Notes under the pieces: generated by a model
Told to the model about the DNA's origin: nothing
Databases searched by the model: none
What the model saw: only the letters and a program-made list of their open reading frames with translations
Assembly (NCBI GenBank): GCA_035610365.1
Contig: CM069432.1
Coordinates: forward strand, 280,525,482 to 280,589,481
Source: Aquatica leii
Lineage: Eukaryota > Arthropoda > Insecta > Coleoptera > Lampyridae
Direction of reading: 5' to 3'
DNA length: 64,000 nt
Made by a program: the position numbers and the translations under genes
In this document: positions 31,304 through 43,067 of the stretch, one piece after another
Numbering within the stretch: the first letter of the stretch is position 1
Layout: each line of letters opens with the position of its first letter

Positions 31304-32278
31304 GTGGGACTTATATGGACCAAGAACAAACAAAAACAAAAACAAATCTTTCCGCCGGAGCACCTGGTACTGGTGAGCGTAAAAAACTCTCCGGGGCAGC
31401 GCCAGAAATTAAGAAAGGCGATGAGAGAACCAGGGGGCTCTAAGCAACCTGTCCTTTCATCGCCCAAAGAGGGGCAACTAAGCACCTCACAGAATAAAGC
31501 TGTCTCTAGGACTGCGACTCAAAAGCGACACCGGTCTGACGACAGCACTCCCAAGGGAGGTACCTTAAAAAAGGCAAAGTCTGGGACCAAAAAGGACACC
31601 AGAACTTTCAGCGAAGCAGCAACAGTCTTCAAAATGGCTTTTGTCCATGAAGATCTGGAGTGTACGCTGTCGGAGGAGGAAACAAGGCAAATTAAAACCT
31701 GGATCCTCGATAGAATCGACACTCTGTCCATTGGGGCGGTTTCGCCCAAATTCACGGAGTGTCGCCACCGAGGGGGAGCGCTGTTAATTACATGCGCAGA
31801 CCAGGTATCGGTGGATTGGTTGAGAACGGAGCTAGGGAGAGTAGCTCCGTGGAAGGGAGCTAAGCTTCGATTCCTCGAAGCGAAAGACCTTCCAAAACCA
31901 GTGCGAGCACACGCCTGGATCCCCGGGGCCCATGTGGAACCGGCAAAAATTCTGAAAAGGATTGAGATCCAGAATGCTGGTGTTGTAACCAGCAGCTGGC
32001 GTGTAGTGGACAGGAAGGAAAACCTCAAGGGACAAACATTGATTGTCCTTATGGACCAAACTTCCTGGGACAAGATGGAGGCTATTTGCAACCATAATCC
32101 CTACGTCAACTTCACTAGAGTGACGTTTAAACTCCTCTCCAAGACGAAGGTGGGGGGAGAGGAGGCAACCAGTATGGAGTGCGAAGAGACGACAGTGGTT
32201 GCGGGGCCCTCAGAGAAACCACAACCCACTGCGTCATCCATTGCACCTCAGATGGTAGGTACAGGTTTATATGGTTAA
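31304..32278 (+). CDS. LOA-type ORF1 protein
   Basis: Open frame of 324 aa. A basic, Ser/Thr/Lys-rich N-terminal third (about residues 1-100) is followed by a globular region of about 190 residues starting at FSEAATVFKMAFVHEDLE and containing VDWLRTELGRVAPWKGA, which I recognise as the DUF4780-type domain common in ORF1 of LOA and Nimb LINEs (from memory, not searched). No zinc knuckle is seen, unlike the R1 and Jockey ORF1s in this window. The frame is intact. Its stop overlaps the ORF2 start. Confidence 0.75.
   Translation: MGLIWTKNKQKQKQIFPPEHLVLVSVKNSPGQRQKLRKAMREPGGSKQPVLSSPKEGQLSTSQNKAVSRTATQKRHRSDDSTPKGGTLKKAKSGTKKDTRTFSEAATVFKMAFVHEDLECTLSEEETRQIKTWILDRIDTLSIGAVSPKFTECRHRGGALLITCADQVSVDWLRTELGRVAPWKGAKLRFLEAKDLPKPVRAHAWIPGAHVEPAKILKRIEIQNAGVVTSSWRVVDRKENLKGQTLIVLMDQTSWDKMEAICNHNPYVNFTRVTFKLLSKTKVGGEEATSMECEETTVVAGPSEKPQPTASSIAPQMVGTGLYG
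32271..32278 (+). promoter_or_regulatory. ORF1/ORF2 stop-start overlap
   Basis: ATGGTTAA: the ORF2 ATG (32271-32273) precedes the ORF1 TAA (32276-32278), an 8-nt overlap. Such overlaps allow ORF2 translation by termination and reinitiation in LINEs. Confidence 0.6.
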
Positions 32279-35200
32279 ACTTGTACAAATAAACCTACAT
32301 CACAGTAGGGCGGCATCTGCTGCCCTCTGTGCTTATATGAATAAACATCATATTGATGTAGCCCTAGTACAAGAAACTTGGGCTTTTAAAGGGCAAATAC
32401 GAGGTCTGAGATTTAGAGGAGCGCGGCTCATTGCTGAGCCAACCGAAACCAATCCCAGATCGTGCATTATAGCTAGAGATAGCGTTAAACTACTGCCACT
32501 TTGGGAATTCTGTTGCAGAGACCTGGCGGCAGTGACGCTGACAATGAAAAGGGATGGGAGCGAGAGGGAGCTTGTGCTCGGATCCGCATACCTCCCCTAC
32601 GACCAACCAAATCCACCACCAACCATAAAAGTCTCCAAACTGGTGGACCACTGTCAGCGAAAAGGATGGCAAATCCTCCTCGGATGCGATGCCAATACGC
32701 AACACACTGTGTGGGGCAGCACGGACATCAACAAAAGAGGTGAGTCTCTCCTAGATTATATTATTAATAAAAATCTAGAGGTGGCCAACGTAGCAACGAG
32801 CCGACCTTCGTCAATATTCGACGAAGGCAGGTAATTGATATAACATTTGGAACTGTGACTGCCTGCAGCTCAGTACACAAATGGCATGTGTCGGAAGAAC
32901 CATCGCTATCTGACCATAGATATATTCGCTTTGACATTGAGTCAAGAGAAGCGGCAATGGCCGTACACAGAAATCCGAAAAGAACCAATTGGGACCTCTA
33001 TAGAGAGAACCTAAAATTCAAGCTCGAATACTGCCCCGAGAAGGTGAATGACTCGGCGGGATTGGAGGCCATGGAAGAAAACCTTCGCATAGCCATCATA
33101 GATGCCTATGAGGCAAGCTGTTTCGCAAAAGAGAAAAGAACCTCAAGTAAAATGCCCTGGTGGCATGAGGGACTCTCTCGATTGCGGTCTCAGACAAGAA
33201 AGCTCTTTAATAGAGCAAAAAACACCGGGGAATGGGGTACATACCGAACCACACTCACCGAATACAATAAGGCCATAAGAAAGGCAAAACGTGACTCGTG
33301 GAGGAGGCACTGCGAAGAAATCGAACAGATTCCAGAAGGTGCGAGACTCCAAAGAGCCTTACAAGGAAGAACAGAAGCTAAAATCGGTTCCTTGAAGAAA
33401 AGAATGGGGGTTACACAAAGACCGTAAAGGAAACTTTGGAGCTTCTGCTCCAGTCACATTTTCCGGGATCAAAGACCCTCACCAAATCTGACGCTAGCGT
33501 ATCAACAACTCTGGAACCCCTCTCGAGGGGGAACAGAACAGATTGGGTTCTAGCTCATCAGATAGTGAACCTAACCAAAATTAGGTGGGCAGTAAAAAAT
33601 TTTCATCCATACAAATCCCCAGGGATGGATGGAATTTTCCTTGCTCTAATACAACAAGGCTTAGACCTGCTAGCCTCCACACTATGTACATTACTAAGGG
33701 CAAGCGTTGCCCTGGGATACATACCTATGGCGTGGAGGGACGTAAAAGTCGTATTTATACCCAAACCTGGGCGGGACTCATACGCCCTGGCTAAGTCGTT
33801 TAGACCTATCAGTCTAACGTCATTTCTCCTCAAACTACTGGAGAAACTCATTGAGCGACACATTAGGGACGAGGTGCTGGGGCCTGATCCCATCAGTAAA
33901 TACCAATGTGCCTATCAACCAGGTAAATCCTGTGAACTTGCCGTCCACAGAGTAGTGGACGCAACCGAAAGGGCGATCTTCTGCAAGGAAGTGGCTCTGG
34001 GGGCGTTTTTAGACATAGAGGGGGCGTTTGATAATACCTCTCTAGAATCGATTAGAACTGCCATGGAAAGCAAAGGGCTGCATACTACCGTGGGTAGATG
34101 GATTGATACCATGCTAAGACATAGAAACATTACGGCCTCGCTTAATAATGACTCTGTAGCGGTCTGAGCTGCACGAGGATGTCCGCAGGGAAGAGTTCTC
34201 TCCCCGTTACTGTGGTGTTTGGTGGTAGACGGACTGCTGAGACAATTAAGTGAGGCAGGCTACAACACGGTTGGCTACGCCGACGACATAGTGATTGTGG
34301 TACGTGGCAGATTTGAAAAGACCGTATCAGTTGTGATGCAGGGAGCCTTAAATCTAGTCGAACAGTGGTGTAGAGAAGAGGGCTTGTCGGTCAATCCGGC
34401 AAAAACGAACCTCATTCTTTTCTCACGAAGGAAACAAAACAACACACCTAGAGAGAATAGCGAACAAAGCCACAAAGTCCTTGTGGGCTTGCAGGCGAGC
34501 GTTCGGAAGCAAGTGGGGCTTATCTTCAAAGATGACCCACTGGATATACACTCGAATGATGAGACCGATCATTACGTACGCGTCATTGGTGTGGTGGCAT
34601 AAGACCTTCACCCAGAGGGCCATACAGATACTCAGCAAGGTACAGCCCAGAGCTTGCCTTGGAATCACGGGGGCAATGATAACCACCACGACGGCAGCCA
34701 TGGAGACTCTCCTGGACCTGCCGCCACTACACCTAGTAATTAGAGCGGAGGCACTCAGAGGGGCATACCGCCTGAGAGTCAACGGCGAGGAGGGATCGTC
34801 AAGGGTGGGGCATTCGACCATCTTTGACGAGATCTCTAAAGACAAAAACCTCAGTATGATAACTGAGAAAATACCTAAAACAGTTTATCTTATTAAACTG
34901 TTTAAGACAACAATCCCCACCCGTTACGACTGGGAGAACAATTCCAACAAAACAAAGCTGAATGGAATCGTGTATTACACAGATGGCTCAAAAACCACTG
35001 AGGGCACTGGCTCTGAAGTGTACGGGAGCAATGGACAGGGCTGCAGAATCTCTGTAAGCCTAGGTCAAAAAGCGACCGTGTTCTAAGCCGAGGTGTATGC
35101 AATCCTGATAGCATCTGCTCAACTATTAAAAGAGAACCATTCTAACAGGAGAATCTTTATAGTCACAGACAGCAAATCAGCAATTGCAGCATTAGAATCA

Positions 35201-35780
35201 TATGTGGTGAACTCAGGGCTAGTACTTGAATGCACACAAGTGCTAAACGCACTAGGTAGGTGTAATACAGTTACACTAGTATGGACACCTGGGCATGCGG
35301 GGATCGGGGGTAACCAGGTTGCTGACGGGCTTGCCAGTGCGGCAAGTGCGAAACCACTCATAGGCCCTGAACCGGCTTGTGGGATTACATATAACACAGC
35401 CAAACAGGAGATTCAAGCAATACTCACGAAAGAGCACTGCAAACACTGGTCAAAAGTCCCAGGACAGGATCATTCTAAGGTCTTTCTGGAAACCCCCGAC
35501 GGGGGCTAAGCATCTTAAAGTTAAGTAGGACGAAGATCAAACTTGCGACAGAGATGGTGACAGGCCACTGTCGTTTAAACAAACACCTGCATAAAATGGG
35601 ACTGACTGATAGCCCGTTATGCAGGGGTTGTGGTCAGGAGGAAGAAACTCCATACCACGTCATCTGCCACTGTGAAGCTTTCACAAGGGCAAGGGAACGC
35701 CTACTTGGAAATAAAAAGATTACTTACTGAAATCTTAGACTTTGTCAAAGATACAGGTATTCTAGAAGGGTAGAAAACAT
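32271..35780 (+). pseudogene. LOA-type ORF2: endonuclease, reverse transcriptase, RNase H
   Basis: Endonuclease: MVKLVQINLHHSRAASA, VALVQETW, LGCDANTQHTVWGS and, after a frame change near 32834, SLSDHRYIRFDIE. RT: HPYKSPGMDGIFLALIQQG, FRPISLTSFLLKLLEKLIE, CAYQPGKSCELAVHRVV, GAFLDIEGAFDNTS, GCPQGRVLSPLLWCLVVD and GYADDIVIVV. RNase H: VYYTDGSKTTEGTGSE (Asp), AEVYAILIAS (Glu), IVTDSKSAIAAL (Asp), WTPGHAGIGGNQVADGLA (His, Asp). The C-terminal knuckle is visible as CRGCGQEEETPYHVIC in a shifted frame. Stops or shifts at about 32834, 33427, 34168, 34602, 35086 and 35509 inactivate it. Confidence 0.85.
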
Positions 35781-35855
35781 CGGGGAGCACAATAGACCTA
35801 CAGGTCGCGGTGCCGGGACCATATTGGGACCACCCCTAGGCAAAATAATAATAAT

Positions 35856-35868
35856 ACTACGCATACTT
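35856..35868. repeat. target-site duplication, right copy (13 bp)
   Basis: ACTACGCATACTT, pairing with 30778-30790. Confidence 0.9.
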
Positions 35869-36060
35869 TTGTTCTTAAAAGAAGTAGTAAACATTGCTAC
35901 TTATAACAGAGAATTTTCGGGTGCGGTAAGTTATTGTGCTCATAGTTTGATGCTTGATGATATTTACTCGTTTTGGCGCCTTTTTAACTTAACATAGAAC
36001 TAGCACACCGAGACTTGCGACTATCTCACTAAATATAACAAAGATTAACTACTGATAAGA
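35869..36060 (+). repeat. LTR-like relic related to 21690-21951
   Basis: Shares CTCGTTTTGGCGC and the following TTTTTAA...TTA...CACACCGAGA-type stretch with the LTR at 21835-21890. No PBS or gag follows, so it is at most an LTR fragment. Confidence 0.35.
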
Positions 36061-37440
36061 TTTTTATCGCAAAACATGGCAATAATGTAAATTTTAACAC
36101 AGACACAAATAATTTCAGTACTGTCGACAATAATCTCATCTATTTCACGACCTTGTGGTGTACATCGGATATTGTCATCTAGTGGCAACATTTTTGAGTT
36201 GGTTTTTATTGCCATTTTTGTCATGCTTCTGAGCTCGTTTATAAATTTTATTAGTTTAAGTATTGTTTTGCGTTATTCGTTGCGGAATTAATCGATTACT
36301 GTGTTGGCGACCTATCGGTACTTGTTTTAATTTTTTTGCAATTATTTAACTTTTTTCCACTATTCGTTAAGTTCTAGTTATGTTGTGTTTTTTTTTTCTA
36401 ATAAACGCAGTAACCTGAAAAAGTTGTTACATGCAAAAGATGTTAATAAAAGAAATGCCTGAATTGCCGGTACTTAGTGTTAAAAGTCGTAAGTTGTATT
36501 CAACCGGACACTTTTGAAACATAAAAATATAAGAATACAAAAAATCAAAAAGCCGCCAGGAAGGTTAACGGTTTAACAGACCTCTGGACCTTGCTAACCA
36601 GAGAACAGGCCATACGGTGTACACACTGTTAGAACCCTACCTTTCCATGTGTAAAGTCACTAAATTTTGAAAGTTAAACAATATAAATGACTCGCGAACA
36701 GGTTAACTTATTATAAGCTTAATTACTTTAAACAATTTACCATAAAAATAAAATAAATTAAAATGCACAAACAAAATAAGTAGATAAACAGTAAATTACA
36801 AACAAAATTTAGTTAAAAAGTAAAATAAATTTTAATAAAACTTTTACTGAAATAAGTTTGAATTAAAAAAAAATAGGTAAGATTAAATTTAAATGCTTTT
36901 ATACAATACAAAAAAATACACACGAGATTTGACTTATTACTTATTTTAATTTAATCAAGGGTACATTTTGCTTTAAATTTGGTCACCAAAATCTAAATTA
37001 TTGTAAAATACGTAAAATGGGCATATGAAAAACTCATAAACTTAATATTCGGTGTATTTAGTTAAAGCCTTTTTGCAATTAATAGAAAACAATATAATTA
37101 CGATAATTGTAATTATAAATACCTGATTCTAATTATAACATTTGGATGCTCGTGTGGTTTGCCGTTGTCCCTAGGTGAAGTAGTCAAAGATGTACTAAGA
37201 ATTGCTGCGATAACTTGGAGTAATCGCTACTCAAAATTAAAAACTTTCCCAAATATATTATTTCACTAGCAAGTATTACCTACTTGAATTAAAGGACAAA
37301 CAACACCAGATGTCTGTAGTTTCCGAGATTAATTTAAAATCCATTTGTCATTGAATTTTTTTCTTTTAGAAATTTTGCACGCACTGCACATAGAATTATT
37401 TAAATGTTACCTCGACGCCCCATTACCAACCCCACTGCGC
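36061..37440. other. AT-rich intergenic region, nothing recognised
   Basis: No long frame, repeat or RNA gene recognised. Short A-rich tracts at about 36670-36900. Confidence 0.5.
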
Positions 37441-38033
37441 AAAACTGGGTGTAGGTTTACGATCCGGAAAGAGTTTAAAAGGAGAACCCAAAAAATCATT
37501 TGAGCTACCTTTGCTTCAAGGGCACATGAGACTGGATGTCCGGCTTAAGTTCTAACTATTCGCTGTCTGCGCAACTATTGCAACTACCGTCGTTTGTTGC
37601 TGCAATAAGTCTACTTTTGCTTAATGGGCACCTGAGACTGGGTGCCCGGCTAACTAAGAGCATTACTACGCTCGCACTTCGTCGCCATAATTGACGCCAC
37701 CAGCCCGTGCGCTTCCGTTTCCTGTAGTAGTGCTAGTGGTAGTGCTCATAAACATTTACCCATTGATTTAGCTTAAGTTACAAGAACCTATGTACATGTA
37801 GTTAATTCTAAGTTGTTCATCCGTTATAGTGTTAGTTTCTTTTATCGCTTTTATTCATTGTTTAGAGTTACGTGAAAGTAATAAATTGTTTATCTTCCGT
37901 TCCCTGTTTTTAAAATTTTAAGTATTACGGTTAAGTTGTCGACGCGAGTGCCGTGGAAGCGTGTTGTGCCCGAACGCGATTATGATCGAACGACCTCTCC
38001 CGGTAGCAATTGACGCTCTGAACGTGGGGCCTT
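37441..38033 (+). repeat. probable LTR/leader of the gypsy-like element
   Basis: Lies directly upstream of gag. It contains a repeated block: CTACcTTTGCTTcAaGGGCAC with GAGACTGGaTGtCCGGCT at 37504-37544, and a second copy at 37611-37651, 107 bp later. A TAATAAATTG polyadenylation-like word lies at about 37879. LTR ends and PBS could not be fixed. Confidence 0.45.
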
Positions 38034-38882
38034 GTGGAGTTGCAACGTGCACCAAACTACACGACCCAGCTCAAGAGACTGCAATACAAAATGCCGAAGA
38101 CCCGAAGCTCGAAGACAGAAACCGATCTGGATGCCGGCCAACCATCCAGTGGCGCCCAACCAACATCAGTAAAAAAAATTGACCGAACGCTGATCGACTT
38201 AAAATCGGCACTTGCCAATATCAATTGCACTACGCCACCAACTTTTACTGGGTATGCTTTGGAAAACCACGAAAAATTCCTAGCTGACCTAGAGAAATAC
38301 TTTGACGCCAACGGTATTCCAGAAAACAAGAAGCTACCCACTGCGATCGAAAACATATAGAAGCATGGTTCGTCATGGTGGAAAACTTACATCGACTTAG
38401 TAGAAACCTACGACGAGTTTAAGTCACTATTTCTTAAAAAATACAATGGCATATCAGTGTTAGCAAAACTAAAAGCTCAGTTCTACGGCCGCAAACAGAA
38501 CTCGGCCGAACCCACCGCAGAGTTCTTACGATCACAAAGTAACCTGGTCCAAAGTTTAAAACTGAATCCTGCCGAGCACCTGGAGTTGTTCGTAGAAATG
38601 CTAGCATCACATATTCAAGCGCATTTCATACACCCACCGCAAACTTCGCTGTTAGACTTTGTGGAAAAAGCAACAGCCATCGAATCGGTTTTTAAAGCCA
38701 ATAAATCCGATTGGCGAAACAGACCAGAACTAGCTTCTGAACCATTACGCCCAAGATACAACGACCTACTACGATGTCACTACTGCCCAGGACGTCATTT
38801 TAACCGAGACTGTCCCACGTTAACAAGAAACGACCAGGGAAACAACCCGCCGGCCGAGGGTTCGCAACCTCAGCCGAGCTAA
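38034..38882 (+). pseudogene. gypsy-like gag
   Basis: Frame 38034-38360 (with PPTFTGYALENHEKFLADLEKYF) ends at an in-frame TAG (38358). The reading continues through SWWKTYIDLVETYDEFKSLFLKKY into frame 38457-38882, with EPTAEFLRSQSNLVQSL and a nucleocapsid knuckle CHYCPGRHFNRDC (one residue shorter than the usual C-x2-C-x4-H-x4-C). The layout is that of a Ty3/gypsy capsid plus nucleocapsid. Stops make it a pseudogene. Confidence 0.75.
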
Positions 38883-41418
38883 ACAGTCTCCATAAAGGAG
38901 GTTTCTATTAGAATCGGAGAACACGCACTCCAACCGTTATTAGACACCGGGTCAACTCACAATTTCATTTGAATTCACCCAGGAATGTCTTATCAACGCA
39001 AAGAACACATCCCACCAGCACGTTTGGCATTGCCGGGGAACCAACTGACATCTCCTGGCGAAGCCATATTTGAGTACGACTATTTTCACCATTATTTGTG
39101 GTGCCAGAATCCTTGAGCCCCGTCATATTGAGCCAAGAGTGGCTGCGAGAGCACCTGGCAATTTTGGATTATGGACAAAACTGCGTACACTTTGGCGCTA
39201 AAACACGCCACACGGTATACTGGTCCCAACCTCAAACATCTAGTACCGCCGCACCACCGACGATGGACGAAATTCAACACGTTTTTCCTGAACTGCACCA
39301 ACCTGCGTTCCACCAGCTGCTTAACACTTTCTCAAACATCATCCAACCTACGGGACCACCGACTACCACAGCAACTACAAAACGCGTTATACTTTTGACG
39401 GATACAACGCCGTTTTGCATCCCACCGTATCGCTACACGCCACACAAAAAGGTCGTGATAGCAAGAGAAGTAAAAGCAATGCTGAAAGACGGCATCATCG
39501 AACACAGTTCGTTGAACTACTTCTCCCCAGTTGTCATCATTGACAAAAAGGATGGCAAACCTCGCTTCTGCGTGAATTACCGAAGACTAAACCAGGTTAC
39601 GTAAGACAAAAGTTTGACCCTACCGGTCATTCACAAAACTTTGCGCGATTTGGGAACCGCTAAGGTATTTACCACGTTAGATTTAAAATCTGGTTACTGG
39701 CAGATACCCCTCGACGAAAGTTCTCGACCTTTGACGGCTTTTTCTACAGCCGACGGTACGGCGTACCAATTTAAAGTCATGCCATTTGGCCTCAAAAACA
39801 CTGTAGGAAGTTTCCAAAAGTTTATGACCAAAGAGGTTTTTCCCGGGTACCTTCGCCACTTTGCCCTCGTGTATTTGGACGATATAGTAGTGTATTCAGC
39901 ACCATGGGACGAACGCCGTTACCCATCTTCGGCTTGTTATGGAGAGACTCCAACAACACGAGTTGCGATTATCGCCATGCAAATGTTGTTTTGGCGTGCA
40001 AACCATGTCCTATTTGGGGCACACACCTCCGAAAACAACTACTTCTTGCCAGCACACGTAGAAACGTTGCAAGCCGCTTCAAGGCCGACAACACGCAAAC
40101 AACTTCGAAGTTTTCTGGGGTTGTGCAACTGGCTACGGGATTATGTACCTCGAATTGCCGAAATACAAGCACCGCTGCACGACTTAGTCGCTAACAAGAG
40201 GCAGTTTGAGTGAACTGGGGTCGCCGAAAACGCGTTTCTTTAGATTAAACATGCCATGACACAGTCACTAAAACTACATCGGCCCGATTTCGCAAAACCT
40301 TTTCTGCTACAGACAGACGCCAGCGGTACATGCATAGCCGCAGTGTTATACCAAGAAGGTGCTGCCAAAAAAAATATTAGTTACGCTAGTGCGAAACCAC
40401 GACCTCACGAAACACGGTATCTAGTTAACGAACAGGAATGCGAAAGAAAGCACTCGAGCTATTTCACGAAACTATTTCTCTGCGCCGCTACCAAGCGAGG
40501 CCCCCTCCAAGATCCAGCAACCGTTTGACCAAGAACGCCTACTATGCCGTGGGAAACAATATCTATTGACACAATGGGCCGGTACACCCCCTCCGACGAA
40601 GAAAACCGACAAATTTTGGTAGTCACCCGTTAAGACATGCGACATCAACATAAGTAATTGCTCTGCTAGAACGAGAAATATTTCAGCGATTTGGATACCC
40701 TAAAGCCATTATCTCGGACAACGGGTCGCAATTTGGGTCAGTTGTATGGGACGCGGCTCTTCGCCGTTGGGGTTGCTACCATTGGACTACGCCGGTTTGC
40801 CGCCCATCCGCAAACCCAGTAGAACGACGAAACCAAGCGGGTCTGAGGATACATCTACAAGGGAAATACCCTAAGTTATGGGACAAGGTGTTGCCTACGA
40901 TTCTTTTCAACTTACGCGTCAAGAAAAACGCCGCAACTAACGTTACCTCAGGAACCGTCCTTTTTGGTCAATACCTGAAAAGACCCGGAGAATGGCAAAC
41001 AAAGAATGTGAACACCAGCAGAGATACGCTAGAAGAGCGTGTGGCCACTCTACACCGAAAAAAACACCGATATCGAAGCCGCTACGCTAATTACGGGCCC
41101 AGTAAAACGCAATTTAAAGAAGGAGATCGGGTAATGGAACGAGTTCAAACTCCCGTAAGGGGCCGGTTTGAGCAAAAGTGGAGTGGACCTTGCACCATTA
41201 TACAAGTAGCCGGCACAAACGCTTATTGGATTGAACGAGCCAACCTCGACTGGGCTAAGATCCACGTGCACGATCTCCGGCCTGCGCCGCCTCTACCTCA
41301 GAACAATAACGGTCTCGAAACCCCAGAAGCACCCGAGGAGCCGCCACCGGTTAGAAGAATCCCACCGAAAAAAATGTTCTGTCAAGCTTCGGCAAATAAT
41401 TTGTATTTAACGACATAA
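38883..41418 (+). pseudogene. gypsy-like pol: protease, RT, RNase H, integrase
   Basis: Protease LQPLLDTGSTHNFI (DTG) is followed at once by a stop. RT: ILLTDTTPFCIPPYR, VVIIDKKDGKPRFCVNYRRLN, FTTLDLKSGYWQIPL, FKVMPFGLKN and LVYLDDIVVYS (YLDD active site). A frameshift follows near 39915. RNase H: FLLQTDASGTCIAAVLYQ. Between RNase H and integrase the sequence is shortened. The integrase core gives DTMGRYTP, IISDNGSQFGS and PVERRNQ, the D,D,E residues in degraded form. The C-terminal part (VMERVQTPVRGRFEQKWSGP) is the usual integrase tail. The order RT-RNase H-integrase is diagnostic for Ty3/gypsy. No env-like frame follows. Confidence 0.85.
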
Positions 41419-41867
41419 TTTTTCATGATACAATAAACTAATGCTTCGACAAAGCATTATTGTAGAATTTAAGTATCCCAAGGTTGCAGTTTTGTTATTA
41501 CAATGTTTTATTTTGAATAATTCCTGTGTTGTAGTATTCTCACAAGGACTGCTTTCGTCGCACGTCCCAGTGGACATCTTCAAAGCATGGCATAAACCGA
41601 TTAATTGCGCCTTGAAATCTTGCTTTTGTAGATTCATAAAACTGGTTTCCAAATATCCGGTAGAGAAAAACTAGAATCTCGATTAATAGCAGAAGGGGTT
41701 GCAAATTTTTTAATAGATTTCTTAATTTTTCGTTAATATAAATTCCTACGCTTCTACCCGTTTCTTGAATATATGTACAATCACATAAACAAAAAACTCT
41801 ATGAACTCCGTCGGATTGAAAAGGATAAACGTCTTTCGTCGGATTCCCGGAGAGGGAATCGCAGGTT
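41419..41867. other. 3' flank of the gypsy-like element
   Basis: Could include its 3' LTR, but no matching block to 37441-38033 was found. No host exon recognised. Confidence 0.35.
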
Positions 41868-42065
41868 TTGTGATGCTAAATTATAAATTAAATCTAAAAA
41901 AGAACGCCAAGACGATGAAAGATTAAATTAGAGAGATATCGTCTAACTCTACGCGTAGCTAGAAAAGGACAAATGACACGACAGAAGTAACACAGAATAT
42001 ATTTTTATTTTATCACAGACGATAGCTCCAAAGAGGACGAAGAAGGTACATAAATATAATTAAGT
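41868..42065 (-). repeat. LTR relic, same family as 560-833
   Basis: Matches the reverse complement of about 600-770 and the direct sequence 55325-55530 (AATTATAAATTAAAT.TAAAAA, GACGATGAAAGA, TAACTCTAC.CG, AATATATTTTTATT). Minus orientation relative to the PBS-bearing copy. Confidence 0.5.
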
Positions 42066-43067
42066 AAGTTTTATAAACATATAAATATAATATTATAAAT
42101 TGCGCCCTATTCGCAAATTAAAAATTACAAAAGTATATAACAAATACCATTTAAGCCTTAGAGACTCAACGCGCACTGAAATCAACTTTGAGAAGCTCAA
42201 AATGATCTTATTATTAATTTTGTTAACATTACATGCACGTACGGTCAATAATCGACATGACCTCTGAAATACAAACCGTAAAATTAGAAATTGTAATACT
42301 CACAGTTAGGTTTTATGCAGTAGGTGATTAGCTAATTCCGTACTTGTGTTACCCAAAACGTAATATTAAATCTAACACAAAACGGACATACAGCGTTTAC
42401 ACAAATAAATTTCCTTTTTAAAGCATCTAACCATTTGAGATAGCAAATGCGCAGTGTTTCCTTTCGACTTAACGTAGCAGTTTATGTTAACACCTTCCTC
42501 TCAAAAGAAATGGTAATTTTGAAGGTTTCTAACCCCTTGACGGTGTGAATAGTTACGTTGTAGTAACGTGACATCATGGAAATTTTTCCCGAAATAAGTC
42601 ACCTGTACGTTATCTTCACTGATAAAGGAGACGTTTGGGGGGTATGGAAATCCGCTATAGAATATTAGGAAATAAATCAAATTAAACCCCCAGTACAGAA
42701 AATCTAACAACTTACCCCGACTAAGCTTCCACTAAGTAGCCGCAAAGTTAATTCGCATATTCACCTGAAATAACCTAATAGTGATAGCCTCGTTGGGCGT
42801 GAAGATACCGCATTATACCAAGCGTTAATAGGAAATAAATTCGTTTGACAACCGTCTACGAAAGTAGGCGTGTCGAGGGACAAATTTTATAATCGAAAAA
42901 ATTTTTATACTCGAACAATTTTAACTTACCAATTTTTTAACATAGCAAGCTTTGGAAAAACTATATAGGCTAATAAACCATTTTTATTTTGAGTAACTAA
43001 AACGTCCAAAACCATTTCTAATTGCATAGTAAGTTTAAATTACAGAAAATTGATTCCCTGATCCTGA
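42066..43067. other. AT-rich region, nothing recognised
   Basis: No protein family motif. A minus frame at 42501-42710 has no recognisable feature. Confidence 0.45.

Larger units (their letters stand above)
30791..35855 (+). mobile_element. LOA/Nimb-type LINE, full length
   Basis: 5065 bp between perfect 13-bp duplications, starting CCTGAGGGGTGGC and ending in an (ATA)n-like tail at about 35846-35855. It contains a GC-rich 5' UTR (30791-31303), ORF1 (31304-32278) and ORF2 with endonuclease, reverse transcriptase and RNase H (32271 to about 35780). The RNase H domain and the ORF1 type fit LOA-related elements of the I group. The element stands out by higher GC and few mutations, so it looks recent, but ORF2 is broken by several stops and frameshifts. 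Confidence 0.85.
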
